Assembly: GCA_017533005.1 (NCBI GenBank)
Contig: JAFXIQ010000053.1
Location: 1-49,800, forward strand
DNA: 49,800 nt
Direction of reading: 5' to 3'
Source: Clostridia bacterium
Lineage (GTDB): Bacteria > Bacillota > Clostridia > Christensenellales > DTU072
The notes beneath the pieces were generated by a model. That model saw only the letters and a program-made list of their open reading frames with translations. It had not been told where the DNA came from and made no database searches. Both the position numbers and the translations under genes were made by a program. Of the stretch, positions 7,628 through 15,350 are shown piece by piece (the first letter of the stretch is position 1; each line of letters begins with the position of its first letter).

Positions 7628-8650
7628 TTATTTTTCTAGAATAGAGATGTCGAATTTGCAAAGTGAGCTGAAGTGACTCTTATTTGGGCAAGATACGCAC
7701 TTGAGCAAAACTCCACAATCGAGTAGCGTTTCGATAACGCCTTCGCAGTATCCACGAACGAATGCGCAGATATCGCGTTTCTTTTGTTTGTCAACGATGA
7801 AGCACTCGTTGATGGTAAGAGTACCGAATTTGCCGTCGATAACGTTGTTGAAATCGACTTCTATATCAAATTTTCCCCAACCTACGTCGGAATCAAACTC
7901 GCACCACTTCTTTAATTTATCTTTGTATATGTCGTAGATGCTTGCTCCGCTAGTGGATAGGTCCCATTGGTTGTTGATTTTTGTTGCGAAGTTTTTGCCA
8001 CAAACGTAACCTGTATCGTGGAAGATTTTAGTAGCTTCTTGAATTCCTGCAGTTTCTACAACCTTTTCGAAGATACCGCCGAACATATTTATGAAGGTAT
8101 CGGTTCTGAAGCTAACGTTTCTAGAAGTATCTCCGGGGTTAATCATAATGCCACGGCTAGGTAGGTAGTCGAAGACCTTAGTGGACTTGACGTTTTCTAC
8201 AACGGGAGCGGGTGCGGGTTGAGCTACGGGGGTAATCGGGTGTGGAAGTGCCGGCATCAATGCTTGCAAGAGCTTATCGAACACGAAGCTGGGATTGCCG
8301 GGGTAGGCAATAATACGTTGAGAACGTCCCATATAGTAACGATAATCGTCGTTCAAATTGAAATCTTCTATAACGAAGGGCACCAAAGGCTTCTTCTTTT
8401 CTGTTAGAATGTCTATTTCATTCAACATATGGTTGGATGCATTGATAGCGTCAGAGCAAACGACTACGGAAATAGAGCATTCGGAAATAGCTTGCGTAAG
8501 GCGAGAAGCATAACCTGCACCGGGGGTGATATCACGTGGTGCAATGAAGCAACTTACGCCTTTGCTTTCCAGATAGTTTACGATATCCATAGCTACGTCT
8601 CTATCGCAAGTGGTGTAACTGATAAAAACATCTTTTGTTGAAGAACTCAT
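7628..8650 (-). CDS. TIR domain - V4R domain fusion protein
   Basis: 340 aa, no signal peptide. Residues 5-130 are a TIR domain: DVFISYTTCDRDVA strand/helix, IAPRDITPG, and the helix SNHMLNEIDIL with Glu78 at the catalytic position of TIR NADases. A Pro-rich linker (about 135-150) leads to residues 165-338, which match the V4R (4-vinyl-reductase-like, small-molecule-binding) fold: helix FINMFGGIFEKVV, ICAFVRGYCEGVIETLL, and the closing cysteine pattern KCVSCPN...LCKF. V4R domains bind hydrophobic ligands and gate activators such as XylR; here one would gate a TIR. It has a strong AGGAGG start and is divergent from TIR-FtsK, in operon with asparaginase. Enzyme activity is inferred. Confidence 0.88.
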   Translation of the reverse strand: MSSSTKDVFISYTTCDRDVAMDIVNYLESKGVSCFIAPRDITPGAGYASRLTQAISECSISVVVCSDAINASNHMLNEIDILTEKKKPLVPFVIEDFNLNDDYRYYMGRSQRIIAYPGNPSFVFDKLLQALMPALPHPITPVAQPAPAPVVENVKSTKVFDYLPSRGIMINPGDTSRNVSFRTDTFINMFGGIFEKVVETAGIQEATKIFHDTGYVCGKNFATKINNQWDLSTSGASIYDIYKDKLKKWCEFDSDVGWGKFDIEVDFNNVIDGKFGTLTINECFIVDKQKKRDICAFVRGYCEGVIETLLDCGVLLKCVSCPNKSHFSSLCKFDISILEK

Positions 8651-8688
8651 TCTAACCTCCTAAACGCGCACACACGCGACTATCTATT

Positions 8689-8717
8689 ATATTAACACTA
8701 CTATAATAAATTGTCAA
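8689..8717 (-). promoter_or_regulatory. Sigma-A promoter for TIR-V4R/asparaginase
   Basis: On the minus strand TTGACA (8712-8717), a 17-base spacer and TAATAT (8689-8694), with the ribosome site AGGAGG about 30 bases downstream of the -10 box. Confidence 0.8.
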
Positions 8718-8742
8718 TAAGGTTGTTTTTGAATAGTTGGCG

Positions 8743-8771
8743 TTGACAACAAGCACAATATGATTTAATAT
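8743..8771 (+). promoter_or_regulatory. Sigma-A promoter for TIR-FtsK
   Basis: TTGACA (8743-8748), a 17-base spacer and TAATAT (8766-8771). It shares both hexamer sequences with the opposing TIR-V4R promoter; the two -35 boxes are 25 bases apart, so both genes are probably expressed alike. Confidence 0.8.
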
Positions 8772-8809
8772 TTATATTGCCGAAAAGACAAATTTTAAAG
8801 GGGTACGAA

Positions 8810-10972
8810 ATGCCGAATAGATTTTTCCTTTGCTATAGAGAAGATTCAGCAGACTTCGCCAAGCACTTATCCGAGCATATAAACAAGCAAAAAGAAGTTT
8901 ACGGAGAGGCGTATTATTCCGATTACCACGCCCACGGAAACTATTTAAGTATGGAACAAATAGGAAGAATATTCGATGAAGTCGAGTATTTCGTATGCTG
9001 TGCAGGAAGAGATATAGTCAAAGGTTTCTTTTTACCGAGTGGCGAATTTAATAAAGAGTGCGCGACTGCGCTCGAATTTGTATCTGCGGAAAAGAGAAGG
9101 CAAAAAGGGGAAATCAAGTTCATAATCATTAATTACAACAATTACGAATTTAGTACGGAAGATTTAGCAATTCTAGAAAAACTCTATCGTGAATTTGGTA
9201 TTTTGCGAGAAGATTCCGTAGATGCAATTAAGAACGCCAATCGCAACTATTATGACAAAAGGCAAACCGACACAGAGATGTTTTATAGCCGTTTGTTAAG
9301 AGGGTTGGAGCTAATTAAGCAAGAGAGTCAAGAAGACGTTATCAGAAAAATCATAGAAGAAAGGCTTGCGCAAATGGTAGGTGCGAGTACAGTTAAGACA
9401 GAGTTAGACGAGTTAGAAAGACTCAAAAAAGAGAACGAGAAACTCAAGAAAAAGCTAACCGACAACACAAAGAAAGCGAGTGAAGATAACGTAGTTAAGA
9501 CTAAAAGCGCGACGGAAGATGCTTTTCTTGGAAGCTTTAATTTGCCCAAAAGAGAAGAGCCGTTATATAGCGCTAGTTACGAGTATAACGCCCCACCGAC
9601 CACGCTTCTTACCGAATATAAAGAAAGAGAAAATACCGAGCAAGAAGAGTTTGACACACGCGTAATAGAAACAATCGAAAGCACGCTAAAGAGCTTTTCT
9701 ATCAAAGCAAAAGTGATAGGCGTAAGAAGAAGCGCGCAATATGTTCAATATGAAATAAGTCTTGCTTCGGGCGTCTCTATAAACAAGGTTAGGAACCTAA
9801 AGCCCGATTTACAAATAATGATAGGCGCGAAGAGAATGCGCTTGCTAGCACCAATTCCCGGCAAAACCACCGTTGCTATAGAAATACCTACGGACTCCAC
9901 CGAGCTAGTAGGGATTAGGTCTATAATAGAGAGCGATACGTTCAAGAAAAGCAAGGGCGGTATACAAATTGCGTTAGGAAAATCTATAGACGGCGTAGAG
10001 ATTTGCGACTTGTCAAAGCTCCCACATTTATTAGTAGCGGGAGCTATCGGTAGTGGCAAAAGCACTCTCCTTGACGCGATGATAGTGAGCTTGATTTACA
10101 AGCATTCACCGGAAGAAGTAAGGCTTGCGCTTGTAGACGTGGACGGTATAGATTTTGCCAAGTACAAGGGCGTTCCGCATATGCTATTTCCTGACGTAAT
10201 AAGAAATAGCGAGCACGCCGTGGATTGTGCTAAATGGCTAACCACAGAAATCACGAGAAGGTACGACTTGCTCCGAGTAATCGGCAAAAGGAATATAGAA
10301 GATTATAATGCTTTGAGTGGCAGAGGAAGCAAGCTCGCAAGAATAGTATTTATTGTTAACGAATGTGCAAGCATAACGGGAAGAGAAAAAGAGTGGCAAG
10401 ATGCTATTGCGAAGATAGCGCAAGTAGGACGCGCCGTGGGCGTACATTTGGTGGTGACCACGCAAAGACCGACCACAACCGTAATCCCGGGAATGCTTAA
10501 AGTCAACGTTCCTGCGAGAATAGCGCTTGCTACGGCTACTTCTATAGATTCTATGGTAATAATGGACGTTGCCGGAGCAGAAGACCTTATGGGCAATGGC
10601 GATATGCTATTTAACGGTGGAATGGGTACGGGCGTGAAGCGCATACAAGGCGCGTACATAACCGAAGAAGAAATCGATGCGGTACGCCGTTACGTGATAG
10701 CTAATAACGACCACTCGTTCGAAGATGAGTTGTGGGGAAAAATCGCAGGCGACAAAGAGCTAGAAACTACGTTGTATAAAGCGATGCGAGTTTTTCTCAA
10801 AGAAAAGACCGTGTCGGTAAGTTTGTTACAGCGCAAGTTGTATCTTGGGTATATGAGAGCTAGTAAGTGCGTAGACGAGCTCGAGAAAAGGGGATTTATC
10901 GAGCGCAACGGAAATAGTGGCACTTACAAAATTCTTATTACGTTAGAAGATTTTAAAAAATATTTCGGCTAA
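8810..10972 (+). CDS. TIR domain - FtsK/SpoIIIE-type DNA translocase fusion
   Basis: 720 aa from ATG 8810 behind AAAGGGG. Residues 3-165 are TIR-like: FFLCYREDSADFAKHL, then NKECATALEF with Glu83 at the NADase position. A coiled coil follows (about 175-225). Residues 285-640 are the FtsK motor: alpha domain ending APIPGKTTVAIEIP, Walker A AGAIGSGKST (410-419), Walker B position IVNE (515-518, Asn for the usual Asp), and the TQRPTTTVIPG and GNGDML motifs. Residues 650-705 are an FtsK-gamma-like winged helix that in FtsK reads DNA polarity. The four membrane helices of FtsK/SpoIIIE are absent, so the protein is soluble and is not the housekeeping chromosome translocase. Confidence 0.9.
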   Translation: MPNRFFLCYREDSADFAKHLSEHINKQKEVYGEAYYSDYHAHGNYLSMEQIGRIFDEVEYFVCCAGRDIVKGFFLPSGEFNKECATALEFVSAEKRRQKGEIKFIIINYNNYEFSTEDLAILEKLYREFGILREDSVDAIKNANRNYYDKRQTDTEMFYSRLLRGLELIKQESQEDVIRKIIEERLAQMVGASTVKTELDELERLKKENEKLKKKLTDNTKKASEDNVVKTKSATEDAFLGSFNLPKREEPLYSASYEYNAPPTTLLTEYKERENTEQEEFDTRVIETIESTLKSFSIKAKVIGVRRSAQYVQYEISLASGVSINKVRNLKPDLQIMIGAKRMRLLAPIPGKTTVAIEIPTDSTELVGIRSIIESDTFKKSKGGIQIALGKSIDGVEICDLSKLPHLLVAGAIGSGKSTLLDAMIVSLIYKHSPEEVRLALVDVDGIDFAKYKGVPHMLFPDVIRNSEHAVDCAKWLTTEITRRYDLLRVIGKRNIEDYNALSGRGSKLARIVFIVNECASITGREKEWQDAIAKIAQVGRAVGVHLVVTTQRPTTTVIPGMLKVNVPARIALATATSIDSMVIMDVAGAEDLMGNGDMLFNGGMGTGVKRIQGAYITEEEIDAVRRYVIANNDHSFEDELWGKIAGDKELETTLYKAMRVFLKEKTVSVSLLQRKLYLGYMRASKCVDELEKRGFIERNGNSGTYKILITLEDFKKYFG

Positions 10973-10975
10973 CTA

Positions 10976-12136
10976 CTATTTGACTAATTTTACCGTATAA
11001 CCACCGAAGGAATAAGTATGTTGGGAATTTCTCACCGTTCTTGGGCAGTAGTCGGTGGTTATTATTTGACTTCTCACCTGCTCGGTTAGTGCGTATCTCT
11101 TGTCGCTACTTTTTGGGTAGCTATCGGCGCGCGTTCTCACGATAAAGTTATCGTTTTGCAGTTCTTCATCGCGATTGACTGTTTTCTTTGGGTTGTTGTC
11201 TATAATGATTGACGCGTAATCTCTGTGTCTTTGTTTATACAATACGGACGGGAACATTGCTTGTGTCTTAAGCGTTGCATCCTTTTTTACGTAGCCTTGC
11301 GTGATTTTATTTTCGTGTAAAATAACCAGTACTTTGCCTAGCATATCTTTCACTGGCATCCAGCCGTCGTTAACGCGCATTTCTTCGAACGTCGCGTATT
11401 TGCCAAGCATATCTCCGGGCGTAATGAGCTTATCGCCGAGTTTAGATTTTAGTAGAGCGTCAAAGGCGTCGGTATGTTTTAAGGACAATATTTTTAATCC
11501 GTCTACAGGCGCAACGTCTTGCTTTGCTTCAATAATAATACTGATAGGTAGGTGATTAGGGTTGTGGTCGGACCACATAACGATTTCTTCGAGTGCGCCC
11601 TCGAAGTCGTAGCACGTAGTCGCGCTATCCATAACCGGCTTGTGCATTACGGTAAAGGTTATATCGCCGTCAACAACTCTTGCTTCCACGTCTATTTCGA
11701 TACTCCTTATTCCCATTTCAAATTGTGTGGTTAGCGTATCGTTTTCGAAGTCGTTTTTATTGAATTTTTTGAGTCCAAACGAGAGTATTTTAAAAGGCTT
11801 TTGATAATCTAGAGTAGCGCTACTAACCAAACGCTGATAGCTATTATGGGTAGCCAAAAAAGCCATTTCGTTATACTTAACTCCACTATTTAGTGCTTCT
11901 TCTAGATTAAAATCGCACAGTCTTTGTTCGCCCGAACTGACGTAGTTAGTGTAGAATTCTTCACGCAAATACGTTAGGTGTTCTTGCTGATATTTAACGT
12001 TCATATCTTTGTTTATGAAATAAACGTCCTTTGCCCATTCCCAGAGCCAGATGCTTATTCCGCCTGCCACAATGACAAGACATACAAGAACTACTATAAT
12101 TATGGTTAATATTTTTTTCGTGCGTGATTTAGTCAT
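10976..12136 (-). CDS. Membrane-anchored Ca2+-dependent phosphoinositide phospholipase C-like protein
   Basis: 386 aa. Residues 8-33 are a single N-terminal membrane segment; the rest faces outside. The catalytic domain has ATHNSY with His97, an acidic metal site IRSIEIDVEARV and the second catalytic His in VMHKP, the pattern of the Ca2+-dependent PI-PLC (PLC-C1) family, which splits phosphodiester headgroups from lipids. Residues around WSDHNPNHLPISIIIEAK and the C-terminal part follow the same family. The substrate is unknown; host or bacterial membrane lipids are possible. It ends 3 bases from the TIR-FtsK stop without a clear terminator between the two convergent genes. Confidence 0.8.
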   Translation of the reverse strand: MTKSRTKKILTIIIVVLVCLVIVAGGISIWLWEWAKDVYFINKDMNVKYQQEHLTYLREEFYTNYVSSGEQRLCDFNLEEALNSGVKYNEMAFLATHNSYQRLVSSATLDYQKPFKILSFGLKKFNKNDFENDTLTTQFEMGIRSIEIDVEARVVDGDITFTVMHKPVMDSATTCYDFEGALEEIVMWSDHNPNHLPISIIIEAKQDVAPVDGLKILSLKHTDAFDALLKSKLGDKLITPGDMLGKYATFEEMRVNDGWMPVKDMLGKVLVILHENKITQGYVKKDATLKTQAMFPSVLYKQRHRDYASIIIDNNPKKTVNRDEELQNDNFIVRTRADSYPKSSDKRYALTEQVRSQIITTDYCPRTVRNSQHTYSFGGYTVKLVK

Positions 12137-12165
12137 ATTTTCTCTCTAGAGTTGTAGTTTGTTTT

Positions 12166-12176
12166 ATTATACCATA
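12166..12176 (-). promoter_or_regulatory. Extended -10 promoter for the PLC-like gene
   Basis: On the minus strand TGG-TATAAT (12166-12174) forms an extended -10 element; the -35 region at 17 bases is poor. Initiation is expected about 24 bases before the PLC start codon. Confidence 0.6.
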
Positions 12177-12185
12177 AGAAGTAGA

Positions 12186-12213
12186 GTAGAGGAAAGTGTT
12201 TACTCTCCTCTAC
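12186..12213 (-). terminator. Hairpin between the lipoprotein and PLC genes, possible weak terminator
   Basis: An 8-bp stem (12186-12193 with 12206-12213) extended by 3 bp inside, but no T-run follows in the minus direction. It may protect the 3' end or pause transcription rather than terminate it. Confidence 0.35.
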
Positions 12214-12250
12214 AAAAAGTCTTAAAAATTAGTCATATAAGCGACAAAGC

Positions 12251-14311
12251 TTATACTGTTTCATTGCAATTATCGTAATCGCAAATAGTGTCGAAGTCTT
12301 CATCAATGCAGGTAGTTAAAGTTTCTTCGCATATATCGCATTTGTGGTCGCTATCTTCGTCTCGGCAAAGAGATTTTAACTTAATATTGCATATATCACA
12401 ATCGTGATCGCCGTTATTGTCAATGCAATCAACAATCTTTGCGCCACAAATATCACAATAATGGCCATTGTCGTTATCAACACAAGTATGAGCTTCTATT
12501 ACGTGATTAAAATGTACTTTGATTTTGCTATATTCTGTATCAATTTCTCCACCAAAGGTGCAAATCTCATTCCATTGCTCCTCGGTTCCCATATAATAAA
12601 TATCCGTAATAGTACTCCACGCGAAAGCGTCCCTATCTATCTCCTTTACGTTAGTACCTATAACAAGCGAGGTTACGTTCGAGAAGGCAAAGGCGCATTC
12701 ATCTAAAATTATTTCACCTTCAAATTGAGGGATAACGGCCTGTCCGTTCGTATCATGGCAATCGTAGCCAACAAAAAATCTTCCATTATCTAGAGAAAAT
12801 ACCTTATACCCATCCAAGCACGCAATAGCATCACCCTCATAAAGTTGGGAGTAACTGTCTATTATTGTCACGCCTTCCAAAGAAAATTCAACGGAAGAAA
12901 GATTTATTATCCAATAACTTACTTCCAGGCCCTCGAAGGCTTTTTCGCTAATATAAGTAATTGATTGAGAAATAATCAAGGTAGGGCAGTGAAGATTTTC
13001 AAATGCATAGTCTCCTATACTCGTAACGGCTTTACCATTATATTTCAAAGGACACACAAGGAAATCTAAGGGCAAGACGATGTCACTTATTTCATAGGTG
13101 TCATCATTTTTCAAAGTGTATTCAAATAATGGGTTACCACCGCATTTTTCGCAAAGCCCCGTTTCGTTGTCTATATAGTTCAGACACTGTTCCATAACAT
13201 ATCCACATATATCACATATATGGTCATCTGCATCTTCGTTTACACAAAGAGTTTCCAACTTAATATTACAAATATCGCAATTGTGGTCACTGTTATTGTC
13301 AAGGCAGGTTGTTAAAGTCTTTTTGCAAAGGTCGCAAACGTGGTCGTTGTTAGTGTCTGAGCAAGTAGTAAGTACTTCTTTAGCATTGTCGCAGATGTGG
13401 TCGTTGTCATTATCAACGCAATCAAGTGTTTCGTAACACTTGTCGCAAACGTGGTCGCCATCATCACTTAGACAAGAGTGGTCCTTATCTATATTTGCCC
13501 ACAAATCAAGGTCTCTTGCTATTGGCATAAAGTTGTTCCAACAGCTACTATACCACCCCAAATTAGCAAATTCTTCTTCACTAATTATGTCTTCTTCTTC
13601 ATAATCAGTCAAGAACCAACCGTCAAAATAATATCCTGCTTTTTTAGGCACGGGTAAGGTAAGAGTATCTCCTTTGTTAACTTGAATAGTATAAGTGCTA
13701 TCGTCTACTTTGGTATATTTTTCGTCAAGTATTGTGGCGCCGTAAGTATGGAAAGTAACTGTTACTTTTTCTTGAACGTATTCTACTTTTACGCCAGTGT
13801 CGACACCATCTACAAACCAATTACCATTTTCATCAATAGTGATTTTTGGAGTATAACTAGCGTCTCCATCAACACCATCTTTACCAGGTTCACCTTGAAT
13901 TCCTTGTTCCCCCTTGGGACCAGTTGCTTTAACGTTAAGCGATGTCCACGTTGTGCCATTATCGTACGAAACGTACCAATAATTATCTTCACCTATCTTA
14001 AGCAGTGGTGTAAGTCCATTTTCTCCAGTTTCGCCCTTGTCACCTTGAATTCCTTGTTCACCCTTGGGACCTTGTGGACCGATATCGCCATTTTCTCCCT
14101 TTTCGCCCTTAATGGTTGCTAGCCATTCTTCGTACGATAGTGGAGTCGTACCGTTTTCTTGGGCATAGGCTACGTAAGTGTCGTAAATTGCCATAATTTC
14201 CGCATCAGTATTGTCGGTGCCGTCCGTTGAGTTGTCGTTACAAGCAATCAGCACCATACTGAATGCTAATACGATAACAAGAATTGATACAAGTAAAATG
14301 GATTTTTTCAT
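12251..14311 (-). CDS. Mosaic surface lipoprotein: collagen-like, InlB-type, Cys/Asp repeats and BspA-like repeats
   Basis: 686 aa. A type II signal peptide ends in LIAC with the lipidated Cys24. Order: collagen-like Gly-X-Y tracts (about 69-99 and 131-149), a Listeria/Bacteroides-repeat segment ending KAGYYFDGWF (183-233), a block of short repeats of the form C-x-D-x-N-x-D-H-x-C-D-x-C (about 279-391), a BspA-like leucine-rich region (about 395-590), and a second block of the same Cys/Asp repeats to the end. The Cys/Asp units could bind Ca2+ or Zn2+; this is inference. Likely a cell-surface adhesin or scaffold. The lipoprotein has its own promoter and AGAGG ribosome site. No catalytic domain is seen. 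Confidence 0.85.
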   Translation of the reverse strand: MKKSILLVSILVIVLAFSMVLIACNDNSTDGTDNTDAEIMAIYDTYVAYAQENGTTPLSYEEWLATIKGEKGENGDIGPQGPKGEQGIQGDKGETGENGLTPLLKIGEDNYWYVSYDNGTTWTSLNVKATGPKGEQGIQGEPGKDGVDGDASYTPKITIDENGNWFVDGVDTGVKVEYVQEKVTVTFHTYGATILDEKYTKVDDSTYTIQVNKGDTLTLPVPKKAGYYFDGWFLTDYEEEDIISEEEFANLGWYSSCWNNFMPIARDLDLWANIDKDHSCLSDDGDHVCDKCYETLDCVDNDNDHICDNAKEVLTTCSDTNNDHVCDLCKKTLTTCLDNNSDHNCDICNIKLETLCVNEDADDHICDICGYVMEQCLNYIDNETGLCEKCGGNPLFEYTLKNDDTYEISDIVLPLDFLVCPLKYNGKAVTSIGDYAFENLHCPTLIISQSITYISEKAFEGLEVSYWIINLSSVEFSLEGVTIIDSYSQLYEGDAIACLDGYKVFSLDNGRFFVGYDCHDTNGQAVIPQFEGEIILDECAFAFSNVTSLVIGTNVKEIDRDAFAWSTITDIYYMGTEEQWNEICTFGGEIDTEYSKIKVHFNHVIEAHTCVDNDNGHYCDICGAKIVDCIDNNGDHDCDICNIKLKSLCRDEDSDHKCDICEETLTTCIDEDFDTICDYDNCNETV

Positions 14312-14344
14312 ATATTACCTCTTGGTACATCAATTATATTTACT

Positions 14345-14373
14345 ATAATATCACATTTTTAGATAATAATCAA
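14345..14373 (-). promoter_or_regulatory. Sigma-A promoter for the mosaic lipoprotein
   Basis: On the minus strand TTGATT (14368-14373), a 17-base spacer and TATTAT (14345-14350), with a TG two bases before the -10 box. Confidence 0.65.
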
Positions 14374-14420
14374 TTATAGTATAGATATGAGATTATAAAG
14401 AATTAAGAGAAGAAAACTGC

Positions 14421-14615
14421 CTAAACTCCGCCGTGGAAGTTGATTAAAACCGGTTGATTGTTACCGGGTGCGCGATAAATATCGAAGCTGTCGTGCTTGC
14501 CGCCCGCGTACTTAAGACCTTTGCCCACGGTAACGTCACCGTAAGAAATATTACGGTTGTACGCAAGCTCCTTAAAAGCCATATAATTTTTAAGCGCAAC
14601 GTTGTTAAAGCCCAT
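14421..14615 (-). pseudogene. Truncated alpha/beta-hydrolase remnant
   Basis: 64 codons ending PVLINFHGGV and then TAG. This is the N-terminal part of an HSL-type esterase, cut right after the HGG oxyanion motif; compare PVILNLHGG in the esterase at 3541-4473. No other frame downstream restores the fold and no Ser elbow follows, so it is a broken remnant. There is no clear ribosome site. The rest of 14312-14780 holds only the promoters of the flanking genes. Confidence 0.65.
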
Positions 14616-14708
14616 ATTAATTATTGTTGTGCTACAATAATAAAATTAGTGCAATACGCATAAAAAATTCATACGTCTTTATTGCGCACTATTTATGGTC
14701 GACAAATA

Positions 14709-14737
14709 TTGACCTACGGCTTTTATTATGCTATACT
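14709..14737 (+). promoter_or_regulatory. Sigma-A promoter for the VanZ-like gene
   Basis: TTGACC (14709-14714), a 17-base spacer and TATACT (14732-14737) with an extended TGC before the -10 box. Confidence 0.75.
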
Positions 14738-14780
14738 ATCTTTGTTTGTTGATCCCAATCAATGGGACAAGGGGGACGTG

Positions 14781-15344
14781 ATGACGGAAGTTCAAATTGA
14801 CGCTCAACGCAAAAGATTAAGAAACACTTTTCTCGTTGCTATCTTGATTTTGTACTTTATTTTACTGATTTGGGTAATCGTTTTTAAGTGCAACGAAAAC
14901 GCAAGTATGCATATCGAAATGAATCGCGCCATGACTATACGCGAACGCTTGGCCTACAAAGCGATACCTTTTAAATACACCATTGAACGCTTAAAGGAGG
15001 GCGCTCCACTCGAAACTATAGCAACCATCTTTAACGTTTTGATCTTTGCGCCAATGACGATGATATTTAGATATCTAAAGATAAAAAAACTGACTGCCGT
15101 CTTAATCGCTGCAGCTGTCAGTATGGCTATCGAAATATTACAACTGTTTACCGGATGGGGCGGTTATGATATTTCCGACTGGATCTTAAACGTTTTAGGC
15201 GCACTCCTCGGTCTTGCTGTATTCGCGCTTTTTACGCGCATGAGCCACAAAGCACAATTTATAACGGTCGCTATTTGTGGTTTTATCACATTACCCGTAG
15301 ATATTTTTGCAATAATAAATACGGTGCTAAACTTCCCCCACTAA
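14781..15344 (+). CDS. VanZ-like family membrane protein
   Basis: 187 aa. ATG 14781 is chosen because AAGGGGGAC lies just ahead; the longer in-frame version would start upstream of the promoter's own start site. Hydrophobic segments occur near residues 17-37, 80-97, 103-122, 130-152 and 160-180. The pattern FAPMTMIFRYL, then AIEILQLFTGWGGYDISDWILNVLGALLG is the VanZ signature (E and D residues between helices). VanZ of Enterococcus gives low teicoplanin resistance; most relatives have no known role. It converges on the rhamnosidase gene with a 6-base gap. Confidence 0.85.
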   Translation: MTEVQIDAQRKRLRNTFLVAILILYFILLIWVIVFKCNENASMHIEMNRAMTIRERLAYKAIPFKYTIERLKEGAPLETIATIFNVLIFAPMTMIFRYLKIKKLTAVLIAAAVSMAIEILQLFTGWGGYDISDWILNVLGALLGLAVFALFTRMSHKAQFITVAICGFITLPVDIFAIINTVLNFPH

Positions 15345-15350
15345 ATTACT

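Noticed and set aside
8810..10972. Housekeeping FtsK/SpoIIIE chromosome translocase
   Set aside because: No membrane helices, N-terminal TIR instead, and a changed Walker B.
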